Assembly (NCBI RefSeq): GCF_014857905.1
Contig: NZ_JACYXE010000016.1
Location: 1-51,178 of the forward strand
Direction: 5' to 3'
From: Agilicoccus flavus
GTDB taxonomy: Bacteria > Actinomycetota > Actinomycetes > Actinomycetales > Dermatophilaceae
Length of the DNA stretch: 51,178 nt
Made by a program: the position numbers and the translations under genes. Shown piece by piece: positions 9,912-17,632 of this stretch (positions are counted from its first letter, which is position 1; each line of letters starts with the position of its first letter). A model generated the notes under the pieces. It had not been told where the DNA came from. It searched no databases and was given only the letters and a program-made list of their open reading frames with translations.

Positions 9912-10272
9912 GGGTGGCCACCTCCGCCTCGGACTTGCCGGGCCGGATCCCCGGCACGCGGCCCGAGCCGCCGAGGGCGACGAGGTCCACCTCGCGGGAG
10001 ACGCCCGGCTCGAAGCGCACCGACGTGCCCGAGGGGACGTCGAGGCGGAACCCGCGAGCGGCGTCGCGGTCGAAGCTCAGCGCGTCGTTGGCGTCGGGCA
10101 GGTGCAGGTGCGAGCCGATCTGGATCGGGCGGTCGCCGGTGTTGACGAGCACGAGCCGTCGCCGCCGGTCCGGGCCGCGGTCGGCGTTGATCTCGATCGT
10201 CCCGGGCCGCACGCGGAGGGCGCCGGGGGCGGACGGGGTGTCGTCGTCGAAGGGGACGATGCGGGCGCTCAC
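9904..10272 (-). CDS. ureB: Urease subunit beta
   Basis: This 122-residue protein has the beta-subunit signature: an N-terminal strand region ([17 protein letters not shown]), the [18 protein letters not shown] motif, then [24 protein letters not shown]. It packs with UreA and UreC in the urease trimer. It starts 22 bp after the ureA stop and overlaps ureC by 8 bp. The three structural subunits are encoded separately, as usual in actinobacteria. Confidence 0.97.
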
Positions 10273-10294
10273 GAGATCCTCCTGGGCACGTCGG

Positions 10295-10597
10295 TCACGC
10301 GATGGGGTGATGGAGGGTGACGAGCTTGCGGCCGTCGGGGAACGTCGCCTCGACCTGGATGTCGGCGATCATCTCCGCGACGCCGGGCATGACGTCGTCG
10401 CGGGTGAGGACCTCGCGGCCCGCCTCCATGACGTCGGGGACGCCTCGGCCCTCCCGGGCACGTTCGATCACCCACGTCGAGAGCAGCGCCACGGCCTCGG
10501 GGTGGTTGAGCTTGACGCCGCGCGCGAGCCGGTCGCGCGCGACCATGCCGGCGACCGACAGCAGCAGCTTCTCGACGTCGGCGGGGGACAGGTGCAC
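10295..10597 (-). CDS. ureA: Urease subunit gamma
   Basis: This 100-residue protein begins [20 protein letters not shown] and contains the family segments [32 protein letters not shown] and [20 protein letters not shown], so it is full length. It is the first structural gene of the urease operon. No nickel permease gene lies nearby. The gap to the upstream monooxygenase gene is only 34 bp, so a shared transcript is possible. Confidence 0.97.
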   Translation of the reverse strand: MHLSPADVEKLLLSVAGMVARDRLARGVKLNHPEAVALLSTWVIERAREGRGVPDVMEAGREVLTRDDVMPGVAEMIADIQVEATFPDGRKLVTLHHPIA

Positions 10598-10631
10598 GTG
10601 CCGACGCTAGTTCGCCGATGTGTCGGGGGTG

Positions 10632-10937
10632 TTACTTGGCGCCGTCGATGATCACGTCGCCGGTCTCGAGGCGGCCGTCGCCGACGAGCACGCGCGCGGC
10701 GAGCTCGCGGTAGAAGCCGAAGTGCGGCGAGTTGCCGTGGTCGTCCGCGAAGGCGGCGCGGTCGGTGTAGGTCTCGAGGTAGGCGTAGCGGCGCTCGTGG
10801 GCGTCGAGCTCGACGACCTGGAAACCGAGGCAGCCCGGCTCTTGCTCGACGCAGCGGGCCGCGTGCTCACGCATCCCCGCGAGGAACTCCTCGACGCGAT
10901 CGGCCTTGACCTGGACGGCACTCCACAGCTGGAACAC
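10632..10937 (-). CDS. Antibiotic-biosynthesis-monooxygenase (ABM) fold protein
   Basis: This 101-residue ferredoxin-like protein begins with a strand MFQLWSAVQVKADRVEEF. It carries EPGCLGFQVVELDAHERRYAYLETYTDRAAFADDH, the usual layout of ABM or putative quinol monooxygenases; the conserved His occurs in the DDHGNSPHFGFY stretch. Members act on small aromatic or oxidised metabolites without cofactors, but the substrate cannot be told. It is upstream of and co-directional with the urease operon, and is divergent from the GNAT gene at 11042. Confidence 0.8.
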   Translation of the reverse strand: MFQLWSAVQVKADRVEEFLAGMREHAARCVEQEPGCLGFQVVELDAHERRYAYLETYTDRAAFADDHGNSPHFGFYRELAARVLVGDGRLETGDVIIDGAK

Positions 10938-11041
10938 GGCACACCTTCTCGGATCGGGGTCTGGGGTCGGGCGGTCTCACCCTGGCACACCCGGCCGGCG
11001 CGACCGGGCGTCGGCTCGGGCGGGCGCGGGAGGATGACGCC

Positions 11042-11728
11042 ATGAGCGACGTCACCCTCCGCCCCGCCCGCCCGGACGACGACGTCGACCCGCTCCTGCG
11101 CGCCGCCTTCGGGCCGGCGGAGGGCGCCGGCGTCGCCGGGGTCTGGGCCGACGTCGCCGCGTCCGACCTGGTCCGCGCGTCCCTCGTCGCGGTGGAGGGC
11201 GACGGCACGGGCGAGGCCAGGGGCGACGAGGGCCGGGTCGTCGGACACGTGGGCCTGTCGCACGCGTGGCTCGACGCGCGCCGGGCCCTCGTCGATTTGT
11301 GGCTGCTGGCGCCGCTGGCCGTCGCGCCCGACCGGCAGGGCCGCGGGATCGGCCGGCGGTTGCTCGTCGCGGCGGTGGACGCGGCCCGCGCCGGCGGTGC
11401 CCCGCTGCTCGCGCTCGAGGGCGACCCCGCCTACTACGGCGCCCACGGGTTCGCACCCGCCGCCGCCCACGACATCGAGCCCGCCTCGCGGCGGACGCCC
11501 GCGCCCGCGTGCCAGGTCGTGCTCCTGCCCGGCCACGAGGACTGGATGAGCGGTCGCCTCGTCTACCCGGACGCCTGGTGGCGCCACGACTGCGTCGGCC
11601 TGCGCGACCCCGGTCTCGCGCAGGTCGAGGCCGTCCTCGGCCTCACCGGCGCCGGCCCGCAGGACGGGTCCGCTCCGGCCGGCCAGGCCGGTACGGAAGT
11701 GTCCGGGGTGATCAGTTCGTCCGGGTGA
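11042..11728 (+). CDS. GNAT-family N-acetyltransferase
   Basis: This 228-residue acetyltransferase has the LWLLAPLAVAPDRQGRGIGRRLL acetyl-CoA loop at about residues 83-105, followed by LEGDPAYYGAHGFAPA, typical of the putative acetyltransferases once grouped as YhbS-like. The last ~30 residues are low complexity. The ATG at 11042 begins MSDVTLRPARPDDD, a standard GNAT start. The gene is divergent from the ABM gene, and its 3' end overlaps the convergent pseudogene by 17 bp. Substrate unknown. Confidence 0.85.
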   Translation: MSDVTLRPARPDDDVDPLLRAAFGPAEGAGVAGVWADVAASDLVRASLVAVEGDGTGEARGDEGRVVGHVGLSHAWLDARRALVDLWLLAPLAVAPDRQGRGIGRRLLVAAVDAARAGGAPLLALEGDPAYYGAHGFAPAAAHDIEPASRRTPAPACQVVLLPGHEDWMSGRLVYPDAWWRHDCVGLRDPGLAQVEAVLGLTGAGPQDGSAPAGQAGTEVSGVISSSG

Positions 11729-12090
11729 GCGCGACGGCGACCGAGCGGCCCGTCGCGGGATCGAGGGCGTTCAGCGCGACGTCGCCGCGCCGGTTCACGG
11801 CGCCGGCGTCGGTGAGCACCCGCCCGCGCGGGAGGCCCGTGCTCAGGGCGGTGAGGTCGTACAGCCGCCTGCACCGCCAGCCCACGGCGCGGCCGCTGCG
11901 GGAGCCGACGATCCGGCCGGAGTCGTCGACGTCGCGGGGCACGAAGACGGCGGTGGCGCCGGGGCAGGCGGACGGTGGCGAGGGCCCCCGGGGCGGTCGT
12001 GGCCGGGGCGCCGGCCGGGGTCACCGTGGCCCCGAGGTGGGTGTCCCGGTGCAGCGTGGGACCGATGGCGACGCCGGGTTGACCGTGAGG
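11712..12090 (-). pseudogene. Decayed partial copy of the adjacent secreted HAF-like gene
   Basis: The translated segment 11942-11712 reads VPRDVDDSGRIVGS...LYDLTALSTGLPRGRVLTDAGAVNRRGDVALNALDP. It aligns end to end with the last ~75 residues of the neighbouring gene (VPKAVNDAGVVVGS...GLPRGWVLTDAVAINARGDIAANALDP), ending with the same AVAL/AVKL terminus. Upstream of about 11960 the similarity continues only in another frame, so a frameshift or truncation has occurred. It looks like a tandem duplication of the 3' part of the gene that lost its start and signal peptide. The 5' boundary is approximate. Confidence 0.65.
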
Positions 12091-12114
12091 TCGTAATCGC
12101 GTCGGCGTGCGCGT

Positions 12115-12142
12115 GCCGGCCACGGTGTCGTCCGTGGCCGGC
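12115..12142 (-). terminator. Hairpin terminator of the HAF-like gene
   Basis: A perfect 11-bp stem (12115-12125 with 12132-12142) and 6-base loop lies 26 bases past the stop codon of the gene ending at 12168. There is no T-tract. Confidence 0.65.
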
Positions 12143-12167
12143 GACGCCGCCTGTCGTGACCGATCGG

Positions 12168-13385
12168 TCAGCGGCGGTTCACCGTGAGCTTCACGGCGAC
12201 CGTGCGCTCCGTGGTCGGATCGAGGGCGTTGGCGGCGATGTCGCCGCGCGCGTTGATCGCGACGGCGTCGGTGAGGACCCAACCGCGGGGGAGGCCCGCC
12301 GTCTGGGAGGTGAGGTCGACGAGGCGGTTCCGCGACCACGTCGCCGCGTGGCCGTAGTGGCTCCCGACGACGACGCCGGCGTCGTTGACCGCCTTCGGCA
12401 CGAGCATCCCGGCGCCGCGCAGGGCGCGGGGCAGGGCGGTGCGGGAGAGGATCACCGGCCGGGTCGGTTCCGCCCCGGCCGGGCCGGTGCGGCCGATGAT
12501 CCATCGACCGTTGGGCGACATCGCGTCGGCGGTGCTCACGGTCGTGGGGCTCGGCATGGGTAGACGGGTCACGCCCCGCGCCGTGATGGACACGGCGTTG
12601 GGGTAGATGCCGTCGTTCTTCATCATCGGCGCCGACATGGTGCCCACGGCGCTGCCGTCGTTCGCCATGGCCGCGTTCTCGCAGTTGCCGAACCGGTCGC
12701 TCGCGGGCGAGGAGACCGCGCCGCGGGCGTCCCATCGTTGGAACGCGCCCACGCGGTAGATCGAGGCGCAGCCCACCATCGCGCCGCGGGCCGACAGGTC
12801 GAAGACGGTGTGGAACGCCGAGCTGTCGCCCGCGGCCACGCGCTCGGGCCGCACCGCCCCGGGCCAGCGGACGACGAAGGCCCCGGGCGGGCTGACGCGG
12901 CCGGCGATCGCGCCGCGTGGCGAGACCGCGGTCACGCGGGCGTCGTACGGCGTCTCGTCGACGTCCCCGTCGAGCCAGCGGGCCGACCCCGTGTGCACGA
13001 ACGGCACGGTGGTCCACGCCGGGCTGTCCGCGGTGCCGGCGTTCCCGGCCACGAGGCCGGTGTCGCCGATCCCGACGGCCACGGTGTCCACGGCCCGCGT
13101 CGACGTCCCGTCGGCGAGGCGGGCCGGCGCGACGAGGGACAGGCGGTACGGCTTGGCGGCCCGACGCGTCGGGCGCGACGGTTCGGCCTGCGCGCCCGCC
13201 GGGCCCGCGATGCCCGCCGTGGTCGATCCGGTGGCGCTGGCCGGGGCGGTGGCCGCGGAGGTCTGCGAGGCCGGCGAGGTCTGCGAAGCGGGCGAGGCGG
13301 TGGCGACGGAGGTCGCCGCCCCCGAGGTCAGCACCCCCGCGGTGATGAGGGCCGCGGCTCCCGCGGCGTACGAACGTGTGCTCAT
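12168..13385 (-). CDS. Secreted HAF-like repeat protein
   Basis: This 405-residue protein starts MSTRSYAAGAAALITAG, with a signal-peptide-like hydrophobic stretch and an Ala-x-Ala site, then a Ser/Thr/Ala-rich linker (to about residue 65). The rest holds repeated phrases of the type AVNDAGVVVGS, AISARGDIAA and AMSPNGRWIIG. This is the pattern of extracellular HAF-repeat proteins, which fold as a beta-propeller-like array. The function of the family is unknown. I placed the start at ATG 13385 because upstream in-frame sequence lies antisense to ptsI. A degenerate copy of the 3' end follows downstream. The linker contains short ASQTSPASQTS repeats. Confidence 0.72.
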   Translation of the reverse strand: MSTRSYAAGAAALITAGVLTSGAATSVATASPASQTSPASQTSAATAPASATGSTTAGIAGPAGAQAEPSRPTRRAAKPYRLSLVAPARLADGTSTRAVDTVAVGIGDTGLVAGNAGTADSPAWTTVPFVHTGSARWLDGDVDETPYDARVTAVSPRGAIAGRVSPPGAFVVRWPGAVRPERVAAGDSSAFHTVFDLSARGAMVGCASIYRVGAFQRWDARGAVSSPASDRFGNCENAAMANDGSAVGTMSAPMMKNDGIYPNAVSITARGVTRLPMPSPTTVSTADAMSPNGRWIIGRTGPAGAEPTRPVILSRTALPRALRGAGMLVPKAVNDAGVVVGSHYGHAATWSRNRLVDLTSQTAGLPRGWVLTDAVAINARGDIAANALDPTTERTVAVKLTVNRR

Positions 13386-13562
13386 GTCGATGTCTCCCCT
13401 GGTCCGTCCGGGCGTCCCCGCGCCCGGGTCAGACGCGGCGTCTGCCGCGTTGCGCACACCGTAGGCGCGCTGCACGTCACCTGGGAGGGCACTGGGTGCC
13501 CGCCGTGGCCGTCCGAACGGCCGCGCCGCACAACCGAACCCGCTGCCTCCGCCCGTCGTGCA

Positions 13563-13634
13563 GGCCCTCGCCGCCCCCGGGCGAGGGCCCCGACGCGCGA
13601 CGGCCGCCCGCCCCGGACAGGGGACGGGCGGCCG
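13563..13634 (-). terminator. Two hairpins downstream of ptsI
   Basis: Two perfect 10-bp stems lie between the ptsI stop (13673) and the HAF-like gene. CGGCCGCCCG at 13601-13610 pairs with 13625-13634, and GGCCCTCGCC at 13563-13572 pairs with 13580-13589. They are the likely terminator of ptsI. Confidence 0.65.
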
Positions 13635-13672
13635 TGGACGCCGGGGCCGACTCGGCCGGCTCCGGCCGGGCC

Positions 13673-15376
13673 TCAGCCGTCGAGCGCGGCGACGGCGGCG
13701 GCCTTGGCGGCGGCGGCGTCGTCGGCGGCGAGGGCGGCGGCCGCCGCCCGCTCGCACGCGGCGACGTCCACCCCGCCGAGCTGCACGCCCACCGTCGCGA
13801 TCGCCGACGCGGCCATCGACAGCGACGTGACCCCGAGCCCCACGAGGACGCACGCGAGGTGCGGGTCGGCGGCGGCCTCGCCGCACACGCCGACGGGCTT
13901 GCCGGCCGCCTGCCCCGCCCGGGCCGTCATCGAGATGAGCGTGAGCACCCCCGGCTGCCACGGGTCGGTGAGGGTGGCGAGGTGGGGCGACATGCGGTCG
14001 GCGGCCATCGTGTACTGCGACAGGTCGTTCGTGCCGATCGACAGGAAGTCGACGTGCTCGAGGAACCGGTCCGCGAGCAGGGCCACCGACGGCACCTCGA
14101 CCATGATCCCGGGCACGAGGTCGCGCTCGCGGCAGAGCCGGGCGAACCAGGCGGCCTCGGGGATGGTCGCGACCATCGGCGCCATGACCCAGACCTTCTC
14201 GCGCGCCGCGCCCGAGCGGGAGTCCGCGGCCCGGGCGACGGCGTCGAGCTGCCGCGTGAGCAGCCCCTCGTCGCGCCCGGCGGTGCGGATGCCGCGGACG
14301 CCCAGCGCGGGGTTCTCCTCGTTCGGCATCGTCGCGTAGCGCAGGGGCTTGTCGGAGCCGGCGTCGAGCGTGCGCACGACGACCTTGGCCTCGCCGAACG
14401 CGTCGAGCACCTCTGCGTAGATGACCGACTGGGTCGCGACGTCCGGCTCCTTGTCGGCGTTGAGGAAGCACAGCTCCGTGCGGAACAGCCCCACGCCGCG
14501 GGCCTCGCTGCGGGCCGCGACGGTTGCGCCGGCGCCGTCCTGCACGTTGGCGAGCAGCTCCACCTCGCGGCCGTCGGCGGTCCGGCCCGGCCCGCGCCAC
14601 TCGCGCACCGCCCGCAGGCGCTCGGCGTCCGCCTCGACGAGGGTGCGCGCCGCCTCCTGCTCCATGCCCGCGGTGATCGTGCCGGCGGTGCCGTCGACGA
14701 GGACGAGGGTGCCCTCCTCGAGCTCGCGCAGGCCGGTGGCCGCGACGATGCACGGGATGCCGAGCTGGCGGCTGATGATCGCGGTGTGGCTCGTCGGGCC
14801 GCCGAGTTCGGTGACGAGGGCGACGACGAGGGCCGGGTCGAGGCCCGCCGTGTCGGCCGGCGCGAGGTCGTCCGCGCAGAGCACGACCGGGTGGTCGGGG
14901 GTGGGGACGCCCGGCTCGGGCAGCCCCAGGAGCTGCGCGACGACGCGGTCCCGGATGTCGCGCAGGTCGGTCGTGCGCTCGGCCATGAGGCCGCCGAGCT
15001 TCTCGAACGTGGCGATGAACTGGGCGATCGCGGCGATCGTCGCCTCCTCGGCCCCGGTGCCCGCGTTCACCAGCTTCGTCGCGGCCTTGCGCCATCCCCG
15101 GTCGCGGGCCAGCGCGGCCGTGGCCGCGAGCACCTCGGAGGCGACCCCCGTGGCCGTCGAGGCGCGTTCCTCGAGGCGGTCGGCCACCGCGGCGACGGCG
15201 GCGGTGAGGCGCTCCGCCTCGGCCGGGCGGTCCTCCGGCGCGACCGGGGTGGACCGCGGGGTCGTCTCCGGGCGGTCGCGCTTCCAGGCCACCGGGGCGT
15301 ACGAGATGCCGGGAACGACACCGGTTCCCGTGACCGTCCGGGCCTGCTGGGGGGTGGTCGTCGTGCTCATGCTCAT
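13673..15376 (-). CDS. ptsI: PTS enzyme I (phosphoenolpyruvate-protein phosphotransferase)
   Basis: This 567-residue protein takes phosphate from PEP and passes it to HPr. The active-site His is in ELGGPTSHTAII (about residue 197). The PEP-binding barrel shows GVGLFRTELCFLN, ALGVRGIR, VEVPSVALLAD, FLSIGTNDLSQYT and the catalytic Cys in VGVCGEAAADP. The ATG at 15376 is preceded by GGAGG with 7-base spacing. The gene is divergent from fruR, so this general PTS component is transcribed from the same intergenic region that controls the fructose genes. The last 30 residues are Ala-rich. Confidence 0.97.
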   Translation of the reverse strand: MSMSTTTTPQQARTVTGTGVVPGISYAPVAWKRDRPETTPRSTPVAPEDRPAEAERLTAAVAAVADRLEERASTATGVASEVLAATAALARDRGWRKAATKLVNAGTGAEEATIAAIAQFIATFEKLGGLMAERTTDLRDIRDRVVAQLLGLPEPGVPTPDHPVVLCADDLAPADTAGLDPALVVALVTELGGPTSHTAIISRQLGIPCIVAATGLRELEEGTLVLVDGTAGTITAGMEQEAARTLVEADAERLRAVREWRGPGRTADGREVELLANVQDGAGATVAARSEARGVGLFRTELCFLNADKEPDVATQSVIYAEVLDAFGEAKVVVRTLDAGSDKPLRYATMPNEENPALGVRGIRTAGRDEGLLTRQLDAVARAADSRSGAAREKVWVMAPMVATIPEAAWFARLCRERDLVPGIMVEVPSVALLADRFLEHVDFLSIGTNDLSQYTMAADRMSPHLATLTDPWQPGVLTLISMTARAGQAAGKPVGVCGEAAADPHLACVLVGLGVTSLSMAASAIATVGVQLGGVDVAACERAAAAALAADDAAAAKAAAVAALDG

Positions 15377-15488
15377 TCGGGTGCCTCCGCGTCGAGGTCG
15401 GGATGAGTCCGCCCGGGGTGACGGGCGGCGGGGGCGGGCCGACGGACGGGGTCCGGCCGGGTGCTTGCGGACGAGCTTAGGGACATGC

Positions 15489-15541
15489 TGGACACAAGTC
15501 CATATGTTCGGCTATAAATCCACACAGACGGATGTGGTTTT
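15489..15541 (+). promoter_or_regulatory. Promoter and candidate operator of the fruR-fru operon
   Basis: TGGACA (15489-15494) and TATAAA (15513-15518), 18 bases apart, make a good sigma-70-type promoter reading towards fruR. That would give a leader of about 115 bases with AAGGAG at 15622-15627 upstream of the ATG. Immediately downstream of the -10 box is an imperfect inverted repeat: CCACA (15520-15524) and TGTGG (15533-15537), flanked by A and T runs. This is a plausible operator for the DeoR-type regulator. The segment is strikingly AT-rich compared with its surroundings and also lies upstream of ptsI. Confidence 0.65.
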
Positions 15542-15639
15542 GCTCGGGATCGGCTCAGGTCGCCCGAGGCCGCCAACGCCCCGTCCGAGCCCAGCGAGGG
15601 CCCATCGCAGGCATCCGACGCAAAGGAGCGGTCGACGCC

Positions 15640-16410
15640 ATGTACGCGCAAGAGCGTCAGCAGGCCCTGGTCGAGACGGCCCACGCCCAGGGGCGCCTGT
15701 CGGTGACCGAGTCGGCCGACGCCTTCGGGGTCACCACCGAGACGATCCGCCGCGACCTCGCGGCGCTCGACGCCCGCGGCCTCCTGCGCCGCGTGCACGG
15801 CGGCGCCGTCCCCACCGAGAGCCTCGGCCTCGTCGAGCGCGACGTGGTCGAACGGGCCGGGGCCCACGCGGCCGAGAAGCTCCGCATCGCCCGCGCCGCC
15901 CTCGCTCACGTGCCCACGGGGATCGGCTCCTCGCTCGTGCTCGACGCCGGCACGACGACGGCGCAGCTCGCGGCCGTCCTCCCGAGCGACCCCCACCTCA
16001 CGGTGCTGACCAACTCGCCCGCGGCCGCCATCGCCCTCGGGCCCGGGCACCGCGGTCCGGTCCATCTCGTGGGCGGGCGGCTCCGGGGGCGGACGCAGGC
16101 GACCGTCGGCGCCGAGGCCGTGGCCGCGTTCGCGTCCTCCCGCGTCGACGTGGCGATGCTCGGCACCAACGGGCTCACGGTGGCCCACGGCTGTTCCACG
16201 CCGCACCCCGAGGAGGCCGCCGTCAAGTCCGCCATGGTCCGGGCCGCGCGGCGCGTCGTCGTGCTCGCCGACTCCTCCAAGATCGGGAGCGAGCAGCTGC
16301 GCTCGTTCGCCCGCGTCGACGAGATCGACGTCCTCGTCACCGACGCCGGGATCCGCGACGAGGACCGCGCGGCCCTGCTCGACCACGGCATCGACGTGGT
16401 CGTCGCATGA
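15640..16410 (+). CDS. fruR: DeoR-family regulator of fructose utilisation
   Basis: This 256-residue protein has an N-terminal DeoR helix-turn-helix (LSVTESADAFGVTTETIRRD, residues about 20-40, followed by LLRRVHGGAVP). Its effector domain resembles phosphosugar isomerases (LDAGTTTAQLA, MLGTNGLTVAHG, VLADSSKIG). Such regulators repress fru genes and usually respond to fructose 1-phosphate or 1,6-bisphosphate. The ATG at 15640 has AAGGAG upstream. It is the first gene of a run with fruK, fruA and ptsH, which strongly supports the role. The gap to fruK is 49 bp. Confidence 0.9.
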   Translation: MYAQERQQALVETAHAQGRLSVTESADAFGVTTETIRRDLAALDARGLLRRVHGGAVPTESLGLVERDVVERAGAHAAEKLRIARAALAHVPTGIGSSLVLDAGTTTAQLAAVLPSDPHLTVLTNSPAAAIALGPGHRGPVHLVGGRLRGRTQATVGAEAVAAFASSRVDVAMLGTNGLTVAHGCSTPHPEEAAVKSAMVRAARRVVVLADSSKIGSEQLRSFARVDEIDVLVTDAGIRDEDRAALLDHGIDVVVA

Positions 16411-16459
16411 CCACGTCGTCGCAACGACCACCCCGACCCGACACCCCGAAGGGCCACCC

Positions 16460-17530
16460 ATGATCGTCACGTTCACCGCCAACCCGAGCCTCGACCGCAC
16501 CGCGTCCGTCGGCGGCCCTCTGGTCCGCGGCGGCGTCCACCGCCTCTCCGGGGTGACCGTCGAGCCGGGGGGCAAGGGCGTCAACGTCGCTCGCGTCGTC
16601 CACCTCGCCGGGCGCGACGTCGTCGCGGTGCTGCCCGCGGCGCCGAGCGACCCGCTCCTCGCGGCGCTGACCGAGCTCGGGGTGGCTCACCGCGCCGTGC
16701 CGGTGCCCACCCTGGCCCGCACCAACCTCACCCTCACCGAGCCGGACGGCGAGACGACGAAGCTCAACGAGCCCGGCGCGCCGCTGTCGCCGGAGACGAC
16801 CGACCGGCTGCTCGAGGCGCTCACGCAGGCCGCCCGCGGCGCGGAGTGGGTCGTGCTCTCGGGCTCGCTCCCGCCGGGGGCGCCGGCCGACTGGTACGCC
16901 ACGCTGCTCGCCGCGGTCCGCGCCGGCGGGGCGAAGGTGGCCGTCGACACCTCCGACGCGCCGCTGCTCGCGCTCGCCGACGCCTTCCCGGCGGCGACGC
17001 CCGACCTGCTCAAGCCCAACGGCGAGGAGCTCGCCCAGCTCACCGGCGCCGACGGCGCGCGGCTCGAGGCGGGCGCGGCCCGCGGCGACCTGGGGCCCGT
17101 CGTCGAGGCGGCCGCCACGCTCGTGGGCCGCGGCGTGCCCGCCGTGCTCGCGACCCTCGGCGGGGCGGGAGCCGTGCTCGTCACCGCCGACGGCGCGTGG
17201 CACGCGACCCCGCCGCCCGTCGTGCCCCGCAGCACGGTGGGGGCCGGGGACTCGTCCGTGGCCGGCTACGTGCTCGCCGACCTCGACGGCCTCGACGCCC
17301 CCGGCCGCCTGCGCCGCGCCGTCGCCTACGGGTCCGCCGCCGCGGCCCTGCCCGGGACCGGCCTCCCCTCGCCGGCGGAGCTCGACGTCGACGGCGTCGT
17401 CGTCACCGCCCTGGCCGCAGCGGGCGGGCCGCAGCCCGGCGCCGCGTCCACGGCCGTCTCCGACACCTCGACCACGCTGACCGCTCCGCCCGCATCGACC
17501 CGCGAGGCCGCCGTTCCGCCGACCACCTGA
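16460..17530 (+). CDS. fruK: 1-phosphofructokinase
   Basis: This 356-residue PfkB-family kinase phosphorylates fructose 1-phosphate, the product of PTS uptake, to fructose 1,6-bisphosphate. Diagnostic features are the N-terminal IVTFTANPSLDRT, the substrate-side GGKGVNVAR, LKPNGEEL and the catalytic GAGDSSVAGY near residues 261-270. About 40 C-terminal residues beyond the usual end are Ala/Thr/Pro-rich and appear dispensable. It lies between fruR and the fructose permease gene. Confidence 0.95.
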   Translation: MIVTFTANPSLDRTASVGGPLVRGGVHRLSGVTVEPGGKGVNVARVVHLAGRDVVAVLPAAPSDPLLAALTELGVAHRAVPVPTLARTNLTLTEPDGETTKLNEPGAPLSPETTDRLLEALTQAARGAEWVVLSGSLPPGAPADWYATLLAAVRAGGAKVAVDTSDAPLLALADAFPAATPDLLKPNGEELAQLTGADGARLEAGAARGDLGPVVEAAATLVGRGVPAVLATLGGAGAVLVTADGAWHATPPPVVPRSTVGAGDSSVAGYVLADLDGLDAPGRLRRAVAYGSAAAALPGTGLPSPAELDVDGVVVTALAAAGGPQPGAASTAVSDTSTTLTAPPASTREAAVPPTT

Positions 17531-17632
17531 GCCGGCGCCCCGACCGCCCGCCGCCGGGCCGACCGCCCGGTGCGGGCCCACCCCGATACCCGCTCACCCC
17601 GACCACCACCAGCCCCAGCACCAGGAGTTCAC

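Noticed and set aside
12168-15095. A 975-residue minus-strand protein
   Set aside because: The frame is open upstream of 13385 only because it runs out of phase through ptsI on the same strand; the composition is Arg/Gly/Pro-rich without motifs. Only the last 405 residues are real.
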